Source: Wuchereria bancrofti (lineage: Eukaryota; Nematoda; Chromadorea; Rhabditida; Onchocercidae). Taken from it: DNA of 64,000 nucleotides. The notes under the pieces were generated by a model. The model was not told the DNA's origin. It worked only from the letters and a program-made list of their open reading frames with translations, and made no database searches. Both the position numbers and the translations under genes were made by a program. Below are positions 25,047-38,475 of the stretch, piece after piece (the stretch's first letter is position 1; each line of letters opens with the position of its first letter). The DNA lies in contig SSBO01000001.1 of NCBI GenBank assembly GCA_005281725.1, positions 12,009,475 to 12,073,474 on the forward strand. Direction: 5' to 3'.

Positions 25047-28000
25047 TTATGGCTTTTCATTTTCTTTCGGTAGTAACGATACCGCACCTGCCTGTAAACA
25101 AGCAACTTTAAATTTCATGTTCAAATTTTTTCCAAAATTTTCAATATCCAAGCGATGATGCCATAGTAATAAAGCAATACATTCTAATTCAGACTAATCA
25201 TCTGAGACCTACTTCATAATTTCATCATCTTAAAATTAATATTATCCGTCAGACCGTCAAAAATTCCATTTGAAATTCATGGTAATGTTTTTGAAGCTAT
25301 TTTGAAAAATCTGAACAGTGTTCAGTCATAAATCTATACCGATGAATCATTTCGATGCTTTGATCTGTTGAATTAAGCATCAAAATCGAAGTACGTAGAT
25401 AATAAAATAAAATCTTATAACAGCAAGAAAATAGAATTATAAGAAACCTGTACAAGTAATGTTGGCTGTCCTTTTCTTCGTATTCGATACTGTGTTGGAA
25501 GCTGTGATGTTCCAGAACCGCCGGATATCATTGACATATGTTCTTCAGAAACACGTGAACGTTGTCGTTCCATTGCAGCACGACCTATAACCGTAAAAAT
25601 ATAGCAAATACAAATTACTAACTAGTAAAATATGGTGAATGTCTTCCTTTAGAAGCTTCATTTTTTCGATCTTAATGAATCAATGAACTAATCCAGTATT
25701 ACAAAGTCTTGATTACCAGCACGAGTACGTGGTGTTCTCCTTGGCGTCCTTCTTTCTGCTCCTTCCAAATATCCTGCTTCTAATATCTTTTCAATTTCAT
25801 CCACAACACCCAAATCTTGTTTTCCTAAAATATTTTTAAATAATAAAACTGTAAAGTTTCGAAAGCAATTGAAGCCGAACTTTCTCAAACAAGAAACTAT
25901 AGTCGAACACTAAATAGCCATCTCGCAATTCTCAAAAAAAAAAAAAAATAGAGCCACAGTACTTATCTATTGGATTATCTTAAATTCTGCTGCTCTACTG
26001 AATAGTTCTGTAATAAAGCCATTGTCAATTAATGAAGAAATTAAAATTCGGATTTGAAAGAATTTACCACTATAAAGAAGTCCAAAAACTTCGGCAATTT
26101 TAAAAAAGAACTACTTTAGTGTGAACTACTTCTCAAATCTTCAGACAGAAGTACGCTAGAAGATCTGGTCATAAGATATTCAGCGTACTATGACCGTATG
26201 ATCTCGCGACTGTTCGATCGTATTAGCTGCTGTTTTAAGAGCGGTATGATTATTCCATTATTTAAGTGTGTTTTATAAGTTGGATGACAATGTTACATTC
26301 ATTTAAAAATCTATTTTGATTATAATAATGTAATATAAACCTGTTTTTAGGATTCCTTCGATTGCCACAGTGCGATTCAGTGGAGATGCTGCAACTCCTG
26401 GTTGCAAGGGCTTCAATGGTAGTCTTTTCTTCCTTTGTTCCTCGCGTTCTTTTACTTCACGCATTTTCTCCATGTCGTGAATTACTTTCTAAATGAATAA
26501 AATACAAAGAGAAGGTGAATATTAATTCAATTCATTTCTTACTTCTTACTGTTCAAATTTTTTGGATTTTTTCATGTGTAGTGATCATTTTTACATGTGC
26601 AGTATTTCTGCAGTTTTGAAATTGCATAAATTCTATAACAGTGTTTCAAGTTTCAACACTCTACACTTACCTCGTAATCCTCTTTAAACAATTTCAAGTC
26701 ATTGAAAAATGTTTCCATGTTGCATTTTTTCGGGTCAAATGAATAATATTTCCTCAAAGACTCCCACTTTGCGTTCATTGTGTTATACATCTACAAATTA
26801 TATTTAAATATCATTAAATTACTTCATGCAAATTACTTCATATATCAAATAGAACTGTAACCAATATTCAGATATCTCACCCACAATAATCAATTCTAAT
26901 TTTCAAAATATTTATTAATATTTACATTTTCGAAACTTTTGAATAAACTAACTTTTTCTACAATTTCGCATTCTGTTTTTGCCTTTGATAAGAATGGACC
27001 CATTTTTTCAGGGAACAAATCATTTTCTGCTTGTCTAACAAACGTCTTCAGCTGATTCTCGACCTATAAAGCATTACAGTCGATTAACACATAGCAACAC
27101 CACCACTAAGTTTTTGCTGTTCGCAGTATTCTCACTCAACTATAAAATTAAAACATACGATAGTCTAAAGCAACGAGGTACTTTTTCAATTCAACTACTG
27201 AATGGAGCAATCAGTTGGAATGATTTTAAAAAAAAAAATCAAGACTGCATAAAAAATACCTTATTGAGAGCATTTTTCAGAGCATTAACGCCTTTAGCTA
27301 CTTCGTCCGCATTAACACGTGAAGCTTTATCAACATGGAGGAATTCATCTTTCGGAAAGTTTGCATATAGACCATTCGCTTCGGTAGACATACAACTTAC
27401 GAGATAGTGCAAAAGTGACTCACTGTTGTTTATATCTTTCGTACCACTTAACTGTAAATAAATTGTGTTAAATCACCAAGAAACAACCTCCCGAAACTGG
27501 GTCAGAAGATTGTTTATTTGTGATTTCTGATTACTTATGAAGTATTCCGCAGCATTTCAAAACATTCAAACATTCAGAAATGATCATTTTATACCTTTTT
27601 CAGTACACTCATTTCAAATCCGAATATATCCTTATATGTTTTCGATGAGTGTCCCATGTAATTTCCAACCAAAAGAACCATTTCTAGAAACATCTTGAAG
27701 CCAGGTGACGTCCGAACTTCATCGCATGCTTCTATCACAGCAGATATGGTCTAAAATAGTCATGACAAAGTAATATCAGCAACCATTTTATAAAAATATA
27801 TTTTGTCTTACTAAAGTTATGCAGCGAATAATGCATTTCAAGATAGTATTAAAGAAGTGGAATATGTACGAAAAATAATCTTACACCGAAATACTGAACG
27901 ATATCACAAATATACGAACCGGTTTTAAATCGCTAAGAGTTTTATCAAATTCGAGCATGAAAATCATAGAATCCAATCTTGCTGGTAATCCTTTTATTGA

Positions 28001-31000
28001 AGCTAGTGTTGCAGCAAACTAGAAAATGTAAGTAAAATTAAAAAGGGTCCAAACATTGAAAAGGCTAAACCTGGAAATCTTTTAGTTTGCTTTTAATTTT
28101 TTTTTAAGTCAGACACGAAGTGTTTATTCTAAATTACCTGTTCACCTTCAGGCATCTCATTGAATTTGTTACCAGCTAAATCCTGAAGTTTCTTCAGCGC
28201 ATCAGTTGGTGGCAGAGCATTTCTCAGCTGTTGCATTGTTCCCGAAGGTATTACTCGATCATCAATTTCCAACAAAACCCGTTTCCATTCCTCTAGCGGT
28301 ATCTTCTGTGATCCTTGCAGAATGGCTGGAAGAGAGAACTCACTGCATAAGAAATATTTTCCAGTTTAGAAATTATTTCAGTTAAAAAGGTCTTAATCTA
28401 GCAACAAAAAAGTGTTGAAAATTGAATTTTAAATACCAAGAGTTTGCAGAATTTTTTCGTCTTGTATGACTAGTGGTTTACGGACTTTCTTCTTCGGCAA
28501 ACTCCTTCCACTTGTTGTTGAATCAGACTCAGCAGTGATACTCTGTCGACTAGAAATAAACCGTTATGCAAACAATTCCAGATAATTTTTAGGCTACAAG
28601 TTTCTCACGCTCTGATTAGTTCATAAAACTATTACTTAACGATTATCATCATCACAAATTGAGATCTTAATCTTTTATTTATGAATTTCAGTATTTATAC
28701 ATCAAAAGAATCATTCCTCATACTGAAACAAGAAGTATATCTGAACTGTTGCTGAGGATGATATACTTGGGAAATAACTATTAAAATTTTTATTCCTAAT
28801 GAAGAAGCTGAAAAATTCCACTTCGCTGCAAATTTCTTTTTCAGTGTTTCAAACAATCGCTCATTTGCGAATTTTTCTTCTGCTGTTTGCGCCCAAAAAG
28901 AGTCTTTACTGATTTCTTTGGGTTTGATCTGAAAGATAAAAAAAAGAAAAACTTGGCATATGGAATAAAAACCAAGTACAACTTGTCCCATTTTTAATAA
29001 GAATTCAAGAATACTTGGGAAACTTACCGTTGCTGAGCTCCATGGAATTTTTTTCATCGCCACATTGACTTCACGACGTGGTTTTTTCTTTAGATATTCC
29101 GGTAGTTCAGGACTTACCACTTTATTCAAGAGCCCAGGTGGTGGCAGTCCAGGTGGACCCTGTCCACCTAGCAATGGCGGTGGCGGTGGTGGTGGCGGTG
29201 GACAACTTCCTGTAACTGAATAGTAAAAAATTATCACTGCATATTTCTCAAATTTTATAAGAAATTCTACTTCCAAAAAGTTGAAAGTTTAAAACAAAGT
29301 TTACCAGATGGCAGAAAAGATGGAGGCAAAGGTGGAGGTGGTGGTGGTGGTGGAGCAATTTGGTGGCCAGGTGCTGGAGGTGGACCTCCTGTTACGACAT
29401 TTAACTTCTTATCTGATACTTCGGCACAGGTATCTGGTGGCGGTAAACGGCTTGTTGGTGGGGGAAGTGGCACACTTGAATCTTTTATCTGGAAAAGACA
29501 CATGTTTTGAATTTAAAATTGAACCCAACAAAACCCTAAGTACACAAAGGCTCACAAAAGTCTTACATGCTTTCTGAGTTGCTCTGCCTCATTAGCAAAC
29601 TCTTCCATTCTTCTGTAATATTGGCTCAGTTTGGCTAACGCTTCATTTTTTGCTTGTGTAGCTATTTCCACACGTTTATTAGTTTGCCTTCCTTCTTCGC
29701 CATCTTCCAACGTATCTGAAAGCAATTGATCAATTTAACCTGAAAATTATTTGGCGAAATGTGAGAATGTTAAATATGCCTTTTGAATATGAAAAATAAG
29801 TTGAAGACTCATGAATTCAAGAACAATAAGATGTAAGAAAAAGTCTACTGACCGAGAAAATGGGTGATATCTTGAGTAAATTCGAATTTCCCACGGAAAT
29901 CGGGATCCACACACGTTTTCGGCAGAACGATTTCTGAGATGCAATTTTCAATCAGTCGAAAATACTCTGTCCTGTCGAAATAATATATATCTAACATTTC
30001 ACAATAAATAAAGCATTTAAGATTTAACCCAAGACCTTCCTGAATCGAAATTTATTTATTTGGTAAGTCTTCACCTCACGCCAATGTCGTCGGTTACCAG
30101 AAGAAGATGTTGTAGAATGCTCAAAAATGGTCCTTCAGCTCTGGTGTTCTTTACACCAGCTAGCAAAATGCTATAGCAGCAGTCCGGCTCTTCATATTCA
30201 CCTTTTCTGAAATATATTACTGTTAAACGATTCAAATATTTTATACTCTATAAAGTACTGTATATTTTATAAAAAATGCTATACTGTCGATGCAGAATTC
30301 CTTCAGTAATAGAGTAAAATAAGTCATGTATAACTGAATAAATTCATTTTTTGGTTCCCCTTTCAAAATGATATGAATAATGGCATTATAATGGTAACGA
30401 ACATTTGTTCAAACCGATTTACAAGTTCAGCAAAGTCAGCTTCTTTGATCCGGCAGAAATTATCGTACTGTTTCTTGATTGCTTCCAGAGTGCAACTTTC
30501 CAAAAACTGTAAACATAAACAGTGAAAAGTGGAAGTCCTAACGCATAATAATAATATTGATTCAGCAGCTAAAGTCATTTTCAACTAATTTCATTACCAA
30601 AAACCCTCAGAATTCTTGACTTACTTAATTTGATCCATAAGTGCTTCATTTTTTTTAGTGATATTCTTCTCTCTACTAAGACGTTTACTTATGTGGACAC
30701 AAAAGAAAGTTTCTGTGCTCCAAATGCACATCACATTGTAATGAAAAATGCGAAATAACTTCAAAGCATCATTTTCATATGTAATTGACATCGCTGACGA
30801 AGAAAATATCAAGGAAGTATGAAATTCAGTAGTATATGAGCTATTCGAATCTAACTAAATCAAAATTTGAATAAAACTAAGTCTGACTTGAACGCAATCG
30901 TACATTCCAGCACGCATGAATTCACTTCTCCAATGCATTCGAATTTGCCAGGCACCTTCTGCAGACGCACGACCTTCTTCAGTAGTTGTATCATCTGGCT

Positions 31001-33876
31001 CCGGCACATCCAGCATTACATTTACCAATGTCATAGCTTTCTTCTAAAATGACTGATCAGCTAATATGGATTTTATTCGTTAATGCTATCTTGTTGCAAT
31101 TATTTCGTACAAAAAAATTAAAAAAAAACTATCCGAATTAAATTATAACTAACCACTACATCGAGGCGATTAGACTTATTCAGACAGCTAACAATACAGC
31201 GAAATCTGTCGCATTTTCGTAATCGGGCTTCTTCGGTTAAGGCTTGTAAGAGCGTCTCACGTCTACAAATCCAAAATATTATTTACATCATACAAAATGA
31301 ATGAGATTTATACTTCTTTAAACTTGATTTTACAACTAACAGAAACCCGAAACTGAAACAATTAAGAATTTGTAGACGTCATATCATGCAGTTTTTGACA
31401 CTATCATGCAGTTTCCTTTTCTTAATCTAGAATAAATTTTAATATTTCAAATATAGCCTACCCTTTGAGTTCAAACTTGTCATCATTAACGAAAGCCACG
31501 ACGCCCAAGAGACTCACTGTTACAAATTTCAGTGAATCCCAATGATCCAAGGATGGTTTTTCAGAAGCCACGGAAAGTATTCCAACCAAACATGAAAACA
31601 TTTTCGATTGACGTCTAAAGCACATTTCCATTCCAGGCTTAAAAGAACATGCAAAATCAATTTGACGAGATAAGGAAGCTAGTGAAACTTCTACTTAACA
31701 CAGTAACATCTAAAAATCTGACTTGTAATTATAAAAAGAAAAACTAATAGGTCAAATTCAGCATGAAATTTAAAAATCTTCCTGTCTCTTTTCTGAATAC
31801 TAATTAAATAAATTTATTACATTTTTAAATACTCACCCATGTATTAACAACGGATTTCAAACATTTGACACTGTCATGCAATTGCAAAGCATATTCTTCT
31901 TCCCGTTCAGAATTCTCTGATAACCGTAGGGATCCGATAAGATTATACATTATGTGGAATAATAACTGAAGACCGCCTTGATTGCCGAACTATAAAAACA
32001 TATGAAAAGAAAACAAGCATTACTTGCCAGCAGAACTAATCTACAAAAAACATGAACTTTTGCTACTTTCTTATTTAAAATAAACGAATCAAACTTTAAT
32101 TATCATAATATTTTGACTTTCACAACCTATACCGAGTAATCTGTTTTTTCTTTTTCTTTCTTTTTTTTTAAATTCACTTTTCTGTCAATCGTTCTTTATT
32201 CGTCATTTGTAAAAACAAATAAAAATCTCAATTTCCTTCATTTTTTTACCTTTTAAGATACGAAGCTAAAGTTAGAATGTCATCCGTCACCAAGCTATAA
32301 TCAATTTTTGTTGCAAATTTATCGGAATCAATATTATTACATCATACCTCCTTAATCCAATCCACTTTCTGAACACTAAGCTGGACTTTTAAGTCTTTCA
32401 ATACATCCTTCATTAGCCTAGCTTCTTCTCCCGATAGCAACATCCTTTCAATACGTCGAATCAGATCAATTGGTCGCTAGAAAATTTTTATCACATCATT
32501 TCATGAATTTGGAGTGCTAATTTGCAAAGTATTTGCTTGGAGCTTTTTTATTCAGCCATTCTGACTTATTTTAATCTAAAATAGGATAATTTCTGAACAA
32601 AAGAAAGAACCTTGGAATTCTCTTGAGTAGCCATATTAAGTCGCTGAGATTGACAAACCATTTGTCGCTTCTTTTCCATATCATTATCTGCTAATAAGGC
32701 ACGAAATTTCTCATCTTTTATATTCATTTGTTTCTGAAATTTAACTAGAAATTAACAGCTGTTCATATACAATTATGCTTGCTGCAAATTCTTCTAATCA
32801 AACTATTAAACTATCTTAAACTTTCAAAGTCTCCAGAAAAGTTTTCTTCTGAGCTTTTATTGCCAGTTCAAGGTGAGAAGCCATGCTTCGTTAAAAAAGT
32901 CTTTGAAAGCATTATTAAAAACACATCTACTTCGTTAAAAGTTAAAAATGTTTCTCACAAGTAATTCAGCAAATGCGGCATTAACTTGATCATCATTCAT
33001 CCGATTAACTTCGTAATAATTGGGTTCCATTACTGCTCTACTTGTTTCCGGTAAGTTTGCACAATCTGTTTCTGGCTGAAACATGATGCTAGTATTTAAG
33101 AAATTTAAAAATGAAATAACACTGATAATGATAATCGTATATACTTTTTTCTTTACCTGCTAATAATCAGTAAAGCAAAAACCACACTGAGAGTTCTACT
33201 ATAAATCAAAACCGAAATAAAAATTGAGAAGTTTTGATGATTAAAGATTTAGTTCGAAATATCATAAAATTAATTTCTAATGTTGTGATGAAAAAAATAT
33301 GGCGAAAGAAAGCAAAATATTTTCATGTATTGAAACTTAAAATTTCAATGATGTTTCCAATAAACAAGTTTTCTATACAGGGAATTTAAATTCAAAAACT
33401 CCCGCCTAATCTTGTCAACTATGTTGCATTTTTGAAGTGCGACAATTTGGCTATTTTTTCTTTTTTCTTCATTTTGCGTTGTCGAAGTGCTTGCAATCTC
33501 AGCTTTCCTGTTACTTTTTCTCTAAGTTACTATTCGCTAACATTCTACTACTCAACAAAACGAAAACGAACAAAAATTAAAAACTTAAATTATCAAGAGT
33601 TCAAATAAGAAAAAAGCGTTATTTGATTCTTTTAATTTCAAAATCTCAGAATTAAAAAATTTGCATATTCATATTTGATGTGAACTGGAAGATTTTCTTG
33701 TTGAGTTATAATCTATAATAAATTTTTGTGATTAAATAAGTGAGAAAATGAAAAAGAAATCGAACCAGTGATCGAATGGATGAGCTAGAGAAGACATGAT
33801 GATGATGACCATTTTCTGGCCGAAAACTTCGCAAACTTCCGCTATCCTTCCCTTTATACTTCTTTGATCCGAACAT
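25047..33876 (-). CDS. cyk-1: Diaphanous-related formin (CYK-1 orthologue)
   Basis: Rho-regulated actin nucleator and elongator; in C. elegans CYK-1 is needed for cytokinesis. Exons (high-low): 33876-33766, 33075-32959, 32733-32611, 32476-32348, 31989-31837, 31637-31462, 31262-31154, 31043-30888, 30506-30403, 30206-30075, 29971-29853, 29715-29567, 29488-29305, 29209-29028, 28928-28822, 28549-28437, 28325-28138, 28018-27920, 27750-27595, 27451-27260, 27063-26953, 26790-26671, 26488-26341, 25824-25717, 25584-25448, 25091-25047. All 26 phases agree; 1155 aa. Order: GBD/FH3 about residues 55-475 (AELLKQMNIKDEKFRALL, GPFLSILQHLLLVTDD), coiled coil about 478-526, FH1 with two poly-Pro tracts about 530-610, FH2 about 630-1010 (ISKDSFWAQTAEEKFANERL, LLVGNYMGHS, KWESLRKYYSFDPKK), DAD-like helix plus basic tail about 1062-1092 (GVVDEIEKILEAG, RRTPRRTPRTR). 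Diaphanous rather than DAAM/FRL by the FH2 lead-in and the QHLLLV block. The FH2 motif reads GNYMG instead of the usual GNYMN. Confidence 0.95.
30625..30793 (-). other. cryptic or alternative exon inside the formin gene
   Basis: Within the intron between formin exons 8 and 9 an open stretch is bounded by a good acceptor (TTCTTCGTCAG before 30793) and a strong donor (AA|GTAAGT after 30625). It opens CG-ATG and encodes MSITYENDALKLFRIF through REKNITKKNEALMDQI. It leaves in phase 2, the same phase as exon 9, so it could join exon 10 directly and replace exon 9. Its entry phase (1) does not fit exon 8, so it would work best as an alternative first exon starting at its own ATG (30791). It may instead be a chance open frame. 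Confidence 0.3.
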
Positions 33877-34261
33877 GATCGAATCAATCTATAATATTTT
33901 TACATTTGAAACGCTAAATACACAAATACGAACAATTTCGTATCTCAAATTTTAAATGAAAAAAATTTTTAATTATCCATAAGTTATGTTATTAACATCA
34001 ATTATTTCCTTATCTAAAAAGTAGGAAATGAGAAGTAAACTATCCCAATCACATCATCTACCTATTATAACATTATTAATCCTCCTTATAATGTGAATTA
34101 TTTCATGTTGCTAGTGAGAGTTAGAACCATATAACAAGTCTGTCATTCTTATTTTCAAACAAAAAATCTGTTGTGAACTTTAACCTCCCTGTTTATATGT
34201 ACTGACATCAAGAGTACTTCACTCTACGGACAACAAATGACAGAAATAGCAATTTTGTATT

Positions 34262-34545
34262 TGAAATTAGGAAGCAAAGTGAATTTCTCTCCCTCTGTCT
34301 CTCTCCCTCTTTCTTTCTCCTTCCTTTTCTTTCTCTCTCTGCTTGAGGATGATGAAAATGGGAAGGTCACACGGGATGGTATCACGATGCTTGCTCTGAG
34401 CTACACACTCACCAGTGACCCTGGGAACCACGAAGGATAGACACTGTCGCCGCTAATTCCTACACTTACTCTTCTAACCTTTTTTTCTCCTCTTTCCCTT
34501 TCCTCCTTTCTCTTCCTCTCCCTCTCCTCTTTTCTCTCTTACCTA
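34262..34545 (-). promoter_or_regulatory. candidate promoter/5' exon of the formin
   Basis: A conspicuous GC-rich core (about 34341-34475) flanked by CT/GA-rich tracts stands out from the very AT-rich surroundings, about 0.5 kb above the formin ATG. On the minus strand the core contains a good donor, GGGTCACTG|GTGAGT (last exonic base about 34413). An acceptor-like TTATAG lies 12 bases upstream of the formin ATG (exon would start at 33888), with an open phase-0 frame through it. This suggests a 5' UTR or first exon here spliced to 33888. The GGTCAC/GTGACC pair in the core also forms a short inverted repeat. Inferred from composition and splice signals only. Confidence 0.35.
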
Positions 34546-36741
34546 TCAGTAAAATTATATGTAAACATGGAATTTTAAGCATGAAAAAATGATTGATTAG
34601 ATACTAAATATTGAGTATATGTAAATATATTAGAGTCGAATGATTGAAAATACTATCAGTAATTGGAAATTCTCAATGATAACTGAGAAGTATCAATGAT
34701 ATTAGTTTGAGATTTAGAAAAAAAAAACGATGAAATGATAAGAGTTATAGAAAGAATATAAAAGATAAGTGTAATTCTTAAAAAGATATCAAAGTCTATT
34801 AAGATTTGATGAATTTATATGCATTTCTTAATTTTTATCTCTAATAATTTTACCTTTTATTCTAATCCTTTCAATGTTCAATGATTATGACTGTTAATGA
34901 AATAACTGTTAATACAATTAAGAAGATAAAATGAACGGATAAAATAGCAAACAATGAGGTAATGATAAAATTTATTAGAATATAAAATTAATTAATGTGT
35001 AAATTTAATAACATATAAACAAATCAATTTTGTATAAACATTAATGTATATAAACAAATTAATTACAAATTTTTTCATCAATTTAAAATATTTTCATATC
35101 ATATCGTAAATTTAAATTTAAATATATTCATATCATTAATATGAATATATTTATTTTAAATTTTAAATATATTCATAAAATTTAAAATATAGAAAAAATT
35201 TGGACATTTGAATATATTCATAAAATTTAAAATATATTCATATTATTAATGTCTGTTCAAAATTACAACTTTTTTATAGATTAAATGAAATATCACTTTG
35301 CTACTACGACGGTACCACAATTGTTACAATTTATTCTTTGTGTATAATTACGAATGTGTTACGCTTTGCAATGATCATAGTAATTTTATATAAATTTTCA
35401 ATTTTGGAAAAGTATAATCATAAATATGAAAAAAAAAGTGTGATAATGATGTAACTGAGATATTATTGGTTGAGATATTATTGCAACAATAATTTTGATC
35501 ATCAAAAATGGAAAGGTTAATTACCAAAAGATGAGTGTAATACTTAATTACGAATTACTCATTGATTTCATATTACTTTTTAAAAAAGAAAAAAGAAAGA
35601 AAAGTATTACACTCATTTTTTCAAGATGAGAAAGCAATCTTAAATGATCTATACAAAAGAAATCTTTTTTTTATTCAAGTTTAACCTTTTTGATTTTTTC
35701 ATTCATCTGAAAATGTATTATCGAAGAAATGTTATCGATTTCTCATGTTTTATTAATGAATTTTCAATCTTATTTCGGGAACGATTAATGCATAAAAATT
35801 TTCTATAAGATTGAATACATTTCATGGATTACACTCTTCCATTTTGAATTTATTTACTACTAAATTTTCACTATTATTAATTACAATTTTGTTCACGGAA
35901 AACTTTTTTAGGTTTTTCTTTTTTTATTAATTATATCTTAAATATATTTATTAAAATAGTAAATTTCTCATGGATGATAATTCTCTGAAATTATCGCTTA
36001 ATTTTCGTAACTTTGTCAGTAATGCAATATTCAGCACTCCAATAATCCTATTTTTCGAATATTCTTTTGTGGTAAATCAATTTGTAGTAAATCAATTTGT
36101 AGTCTTTTAACTACTGAAAAGAGATTCACAACGAAATGCTTTTTATTATTTTATCGATTAGTATAAATGTGGCATATTTTTATCTGCGCATTTAAATACC
36201 GTTAAAATTTCAAAACTTCCAATAGCAATCATTGTCCCTTTATCTCTTTCTATTGACCAATTAAATTTTCAATTTCATATTATCTTATCTGGTATTTTTT
36301 TAACTCTAAATTTTAAATGATAATCACTTCTATCATTTTGATATGAAAAATGATATTTGCTATAGCTTTTCATATCTATCGTTAAACTACTTATTTGTCA
36401 TTTGAGAATAATATAAGAATGTAATTAACTTATTTCAACTCAAATTTTCAATTACCAAAATTAATCATTTGTTCAATAACAATGTTATTTCACAGAATAA
36501 TTCTTCTACACAAATTGAATTACATTATAAATACTATATCAAATACGATTTCATCTAATAATAGCATTGGATAGATTATATTGTCACCGATATGTCTCTT
36601 TTATTCTGTTTTATGCCGAACAAAAAATGAACAATGTCACTTTTAGAATGTCTTTTCAATTGAAGGGCAAAAAAGCTACCTACCGCACAAAAATTATTTA
36701 TTTCTCACAATTGAAATTTCATATAGACATACAGACACATT

Positions 36742-36928
36742 TACACACACAAACATACACACACACACACACACACATGCACACATACAAATACACTCAC
36801 ATATAAAAATAATCCTATTTTGATTGAAAATATTATTTTACATCTTTCCTAACCATTGTCAACATTCATTACGTCGTGTTATGTATTACACATGCATGCA
36901 TGCACATGCATGCATGCATGCATGCATA
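36742..36928. repeat. (CA)n and (GCAT)n microsatellites
   Basis: Two separate simple-sequence runs: a CA-rich run centred on 36755-36780 and a GCAT tetranucleotide run at 36891-36928. Both intergenic. Confidence 0.85.
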
Positions 36929-38475
36929 CACATTCTAATAAATACAAATAATACCGCCATTTCTATTAACATTCCATGTCCTCTACTTGTCACACAATAA
37001 ACGTTCATTTGTCATTCATATTCGTACACATTTACATCATGCAAAATTTATAATTATTATATTTTAAATTTTAAAATTTCAATCAAATTGTAAGTATAAT
37101 TATTAAAACTTGGAAGAGTTTTTTTTTCTGTATTCTGTTGAAATGTCAGGCAATAAATGAAGATAATATAAATTCTAATTTAAAAATTTCCTCCAATGAT
37201 ACTACAATGCAATTAGCATTTATCATTAAATGTAGATATGCTAGCATGAAATTATCTCAGATTAGCTCTTCTTAATTTTTCATCTTTCATTTAACAATTA
37301 AACAAACAATCATTAATTTCTTTGATAAATTAGAAAAGTACAATGAATATAGTGCTTTTAGCTGAAATGTTATTTCCTATTCGTATCCAATATTAGTGCC
37401 ACAAATTTTAAACTGTGACATTTGAAGATGCTAAAATGATCAAATGAATTTCTAGACAAATTTGCAATTGTTTAAGTTTTAAATTTTAAGCCATAATACA
37501 AATATCAAATATATAAACAAATATTGTTGAGAATTTTTTTTCGTAATGCAATAAATTAGTAAGATTATTAGCTTTAATACTTTCATCCATGCTCTAAAAT
37601 ATTCTCAATTTAAATTTAACTATAATCGTATATTTTCTCATTTCAAAATAATACACCTGAACAAATGAATGGTAAAATGACCAGAGAAATAATATTTAAG
37701 TATGAACAACTGTTTTATACCTTCCTTTTTCATTTCTAATTTTTGGAAACAAAACAATCAACAAAATTCCATTTTAAAATTTATAAATGTATACAATAAA
37801 AATATGGTAAATTGAAAAAATTAAAATGTTTGTAAATTATTTAATAATTAACACATAATAACTTGTAAAAAAAAAAGAAATGGAAATAATACGAAGTAAA
37901 CTATCATCTTACAATTGGAATGAAATTATTCATATCGATGAATAACGACAAAAAAATCATGTTTAAAACTCATATGAATTGTATTTGTAAATATAAGAAG
38001 AGAGTTGAGAAATGAATCAAAATGATTTCTTTATGGTGCAACTCATTAAAGTGCGTAAAAATGGATTTAAATTTCAGATGAAAAAATATTTCCTTTTAGT
38101 AAGTATGAATATATTTCATAGATAATGAGCCATTTTAGAAAAAAAAAAAGAACAAAGAAACTTGTATTTTTTAGTGAGAAATTTTCGAATTATAAAAAGA
38201 ATTTAAGATAAAGAATAAAAGCGATTTGTTTTAAGTGACATTCACGATAGCTCAAAAATGTCAAAAGTTATTTACATCAAAAGATGATACTAATCCTTCT
38301 TTATCACTTTTCCGATGAATGAAACTAATAGATTATCTTGGAATTAAAATTCAATAACAGTAATTTAAACTTATTTCTTACAATTATTTTACATTCTATT
38401 TAAGAAGGATCCTGAAACCAAAGTAAAGGTAAGTAAAAGTAAATTTAGAAGAGAAAAGTGAGAAATTCAACATAC

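Larger units (their letters stand above)
33877..38475. other. upstream region of the formin; AT-rich with simple repeats
   Basis: Apart from the GC-rich segment at 34262-34545 no exon is supported. The rest is AT-rich, with ATATTCAT-type repeats at about 35110-35245 (including a 13-bp inverted repeat 35119-35131/35141-35153), a CA run at about 36742-36780 and a GCAT run at 36891-36928. If the acidic exon at 38476-40380 belongs to the formin, this is its first intron. Confidence 0.5.

Noticed and set aside
29308..29577. Plus-strand 89-codon frame at the FH1 region
   Set aside because: Antisense of the formin proline-rich exon (poly-Pro read as poly-Val/Gly).
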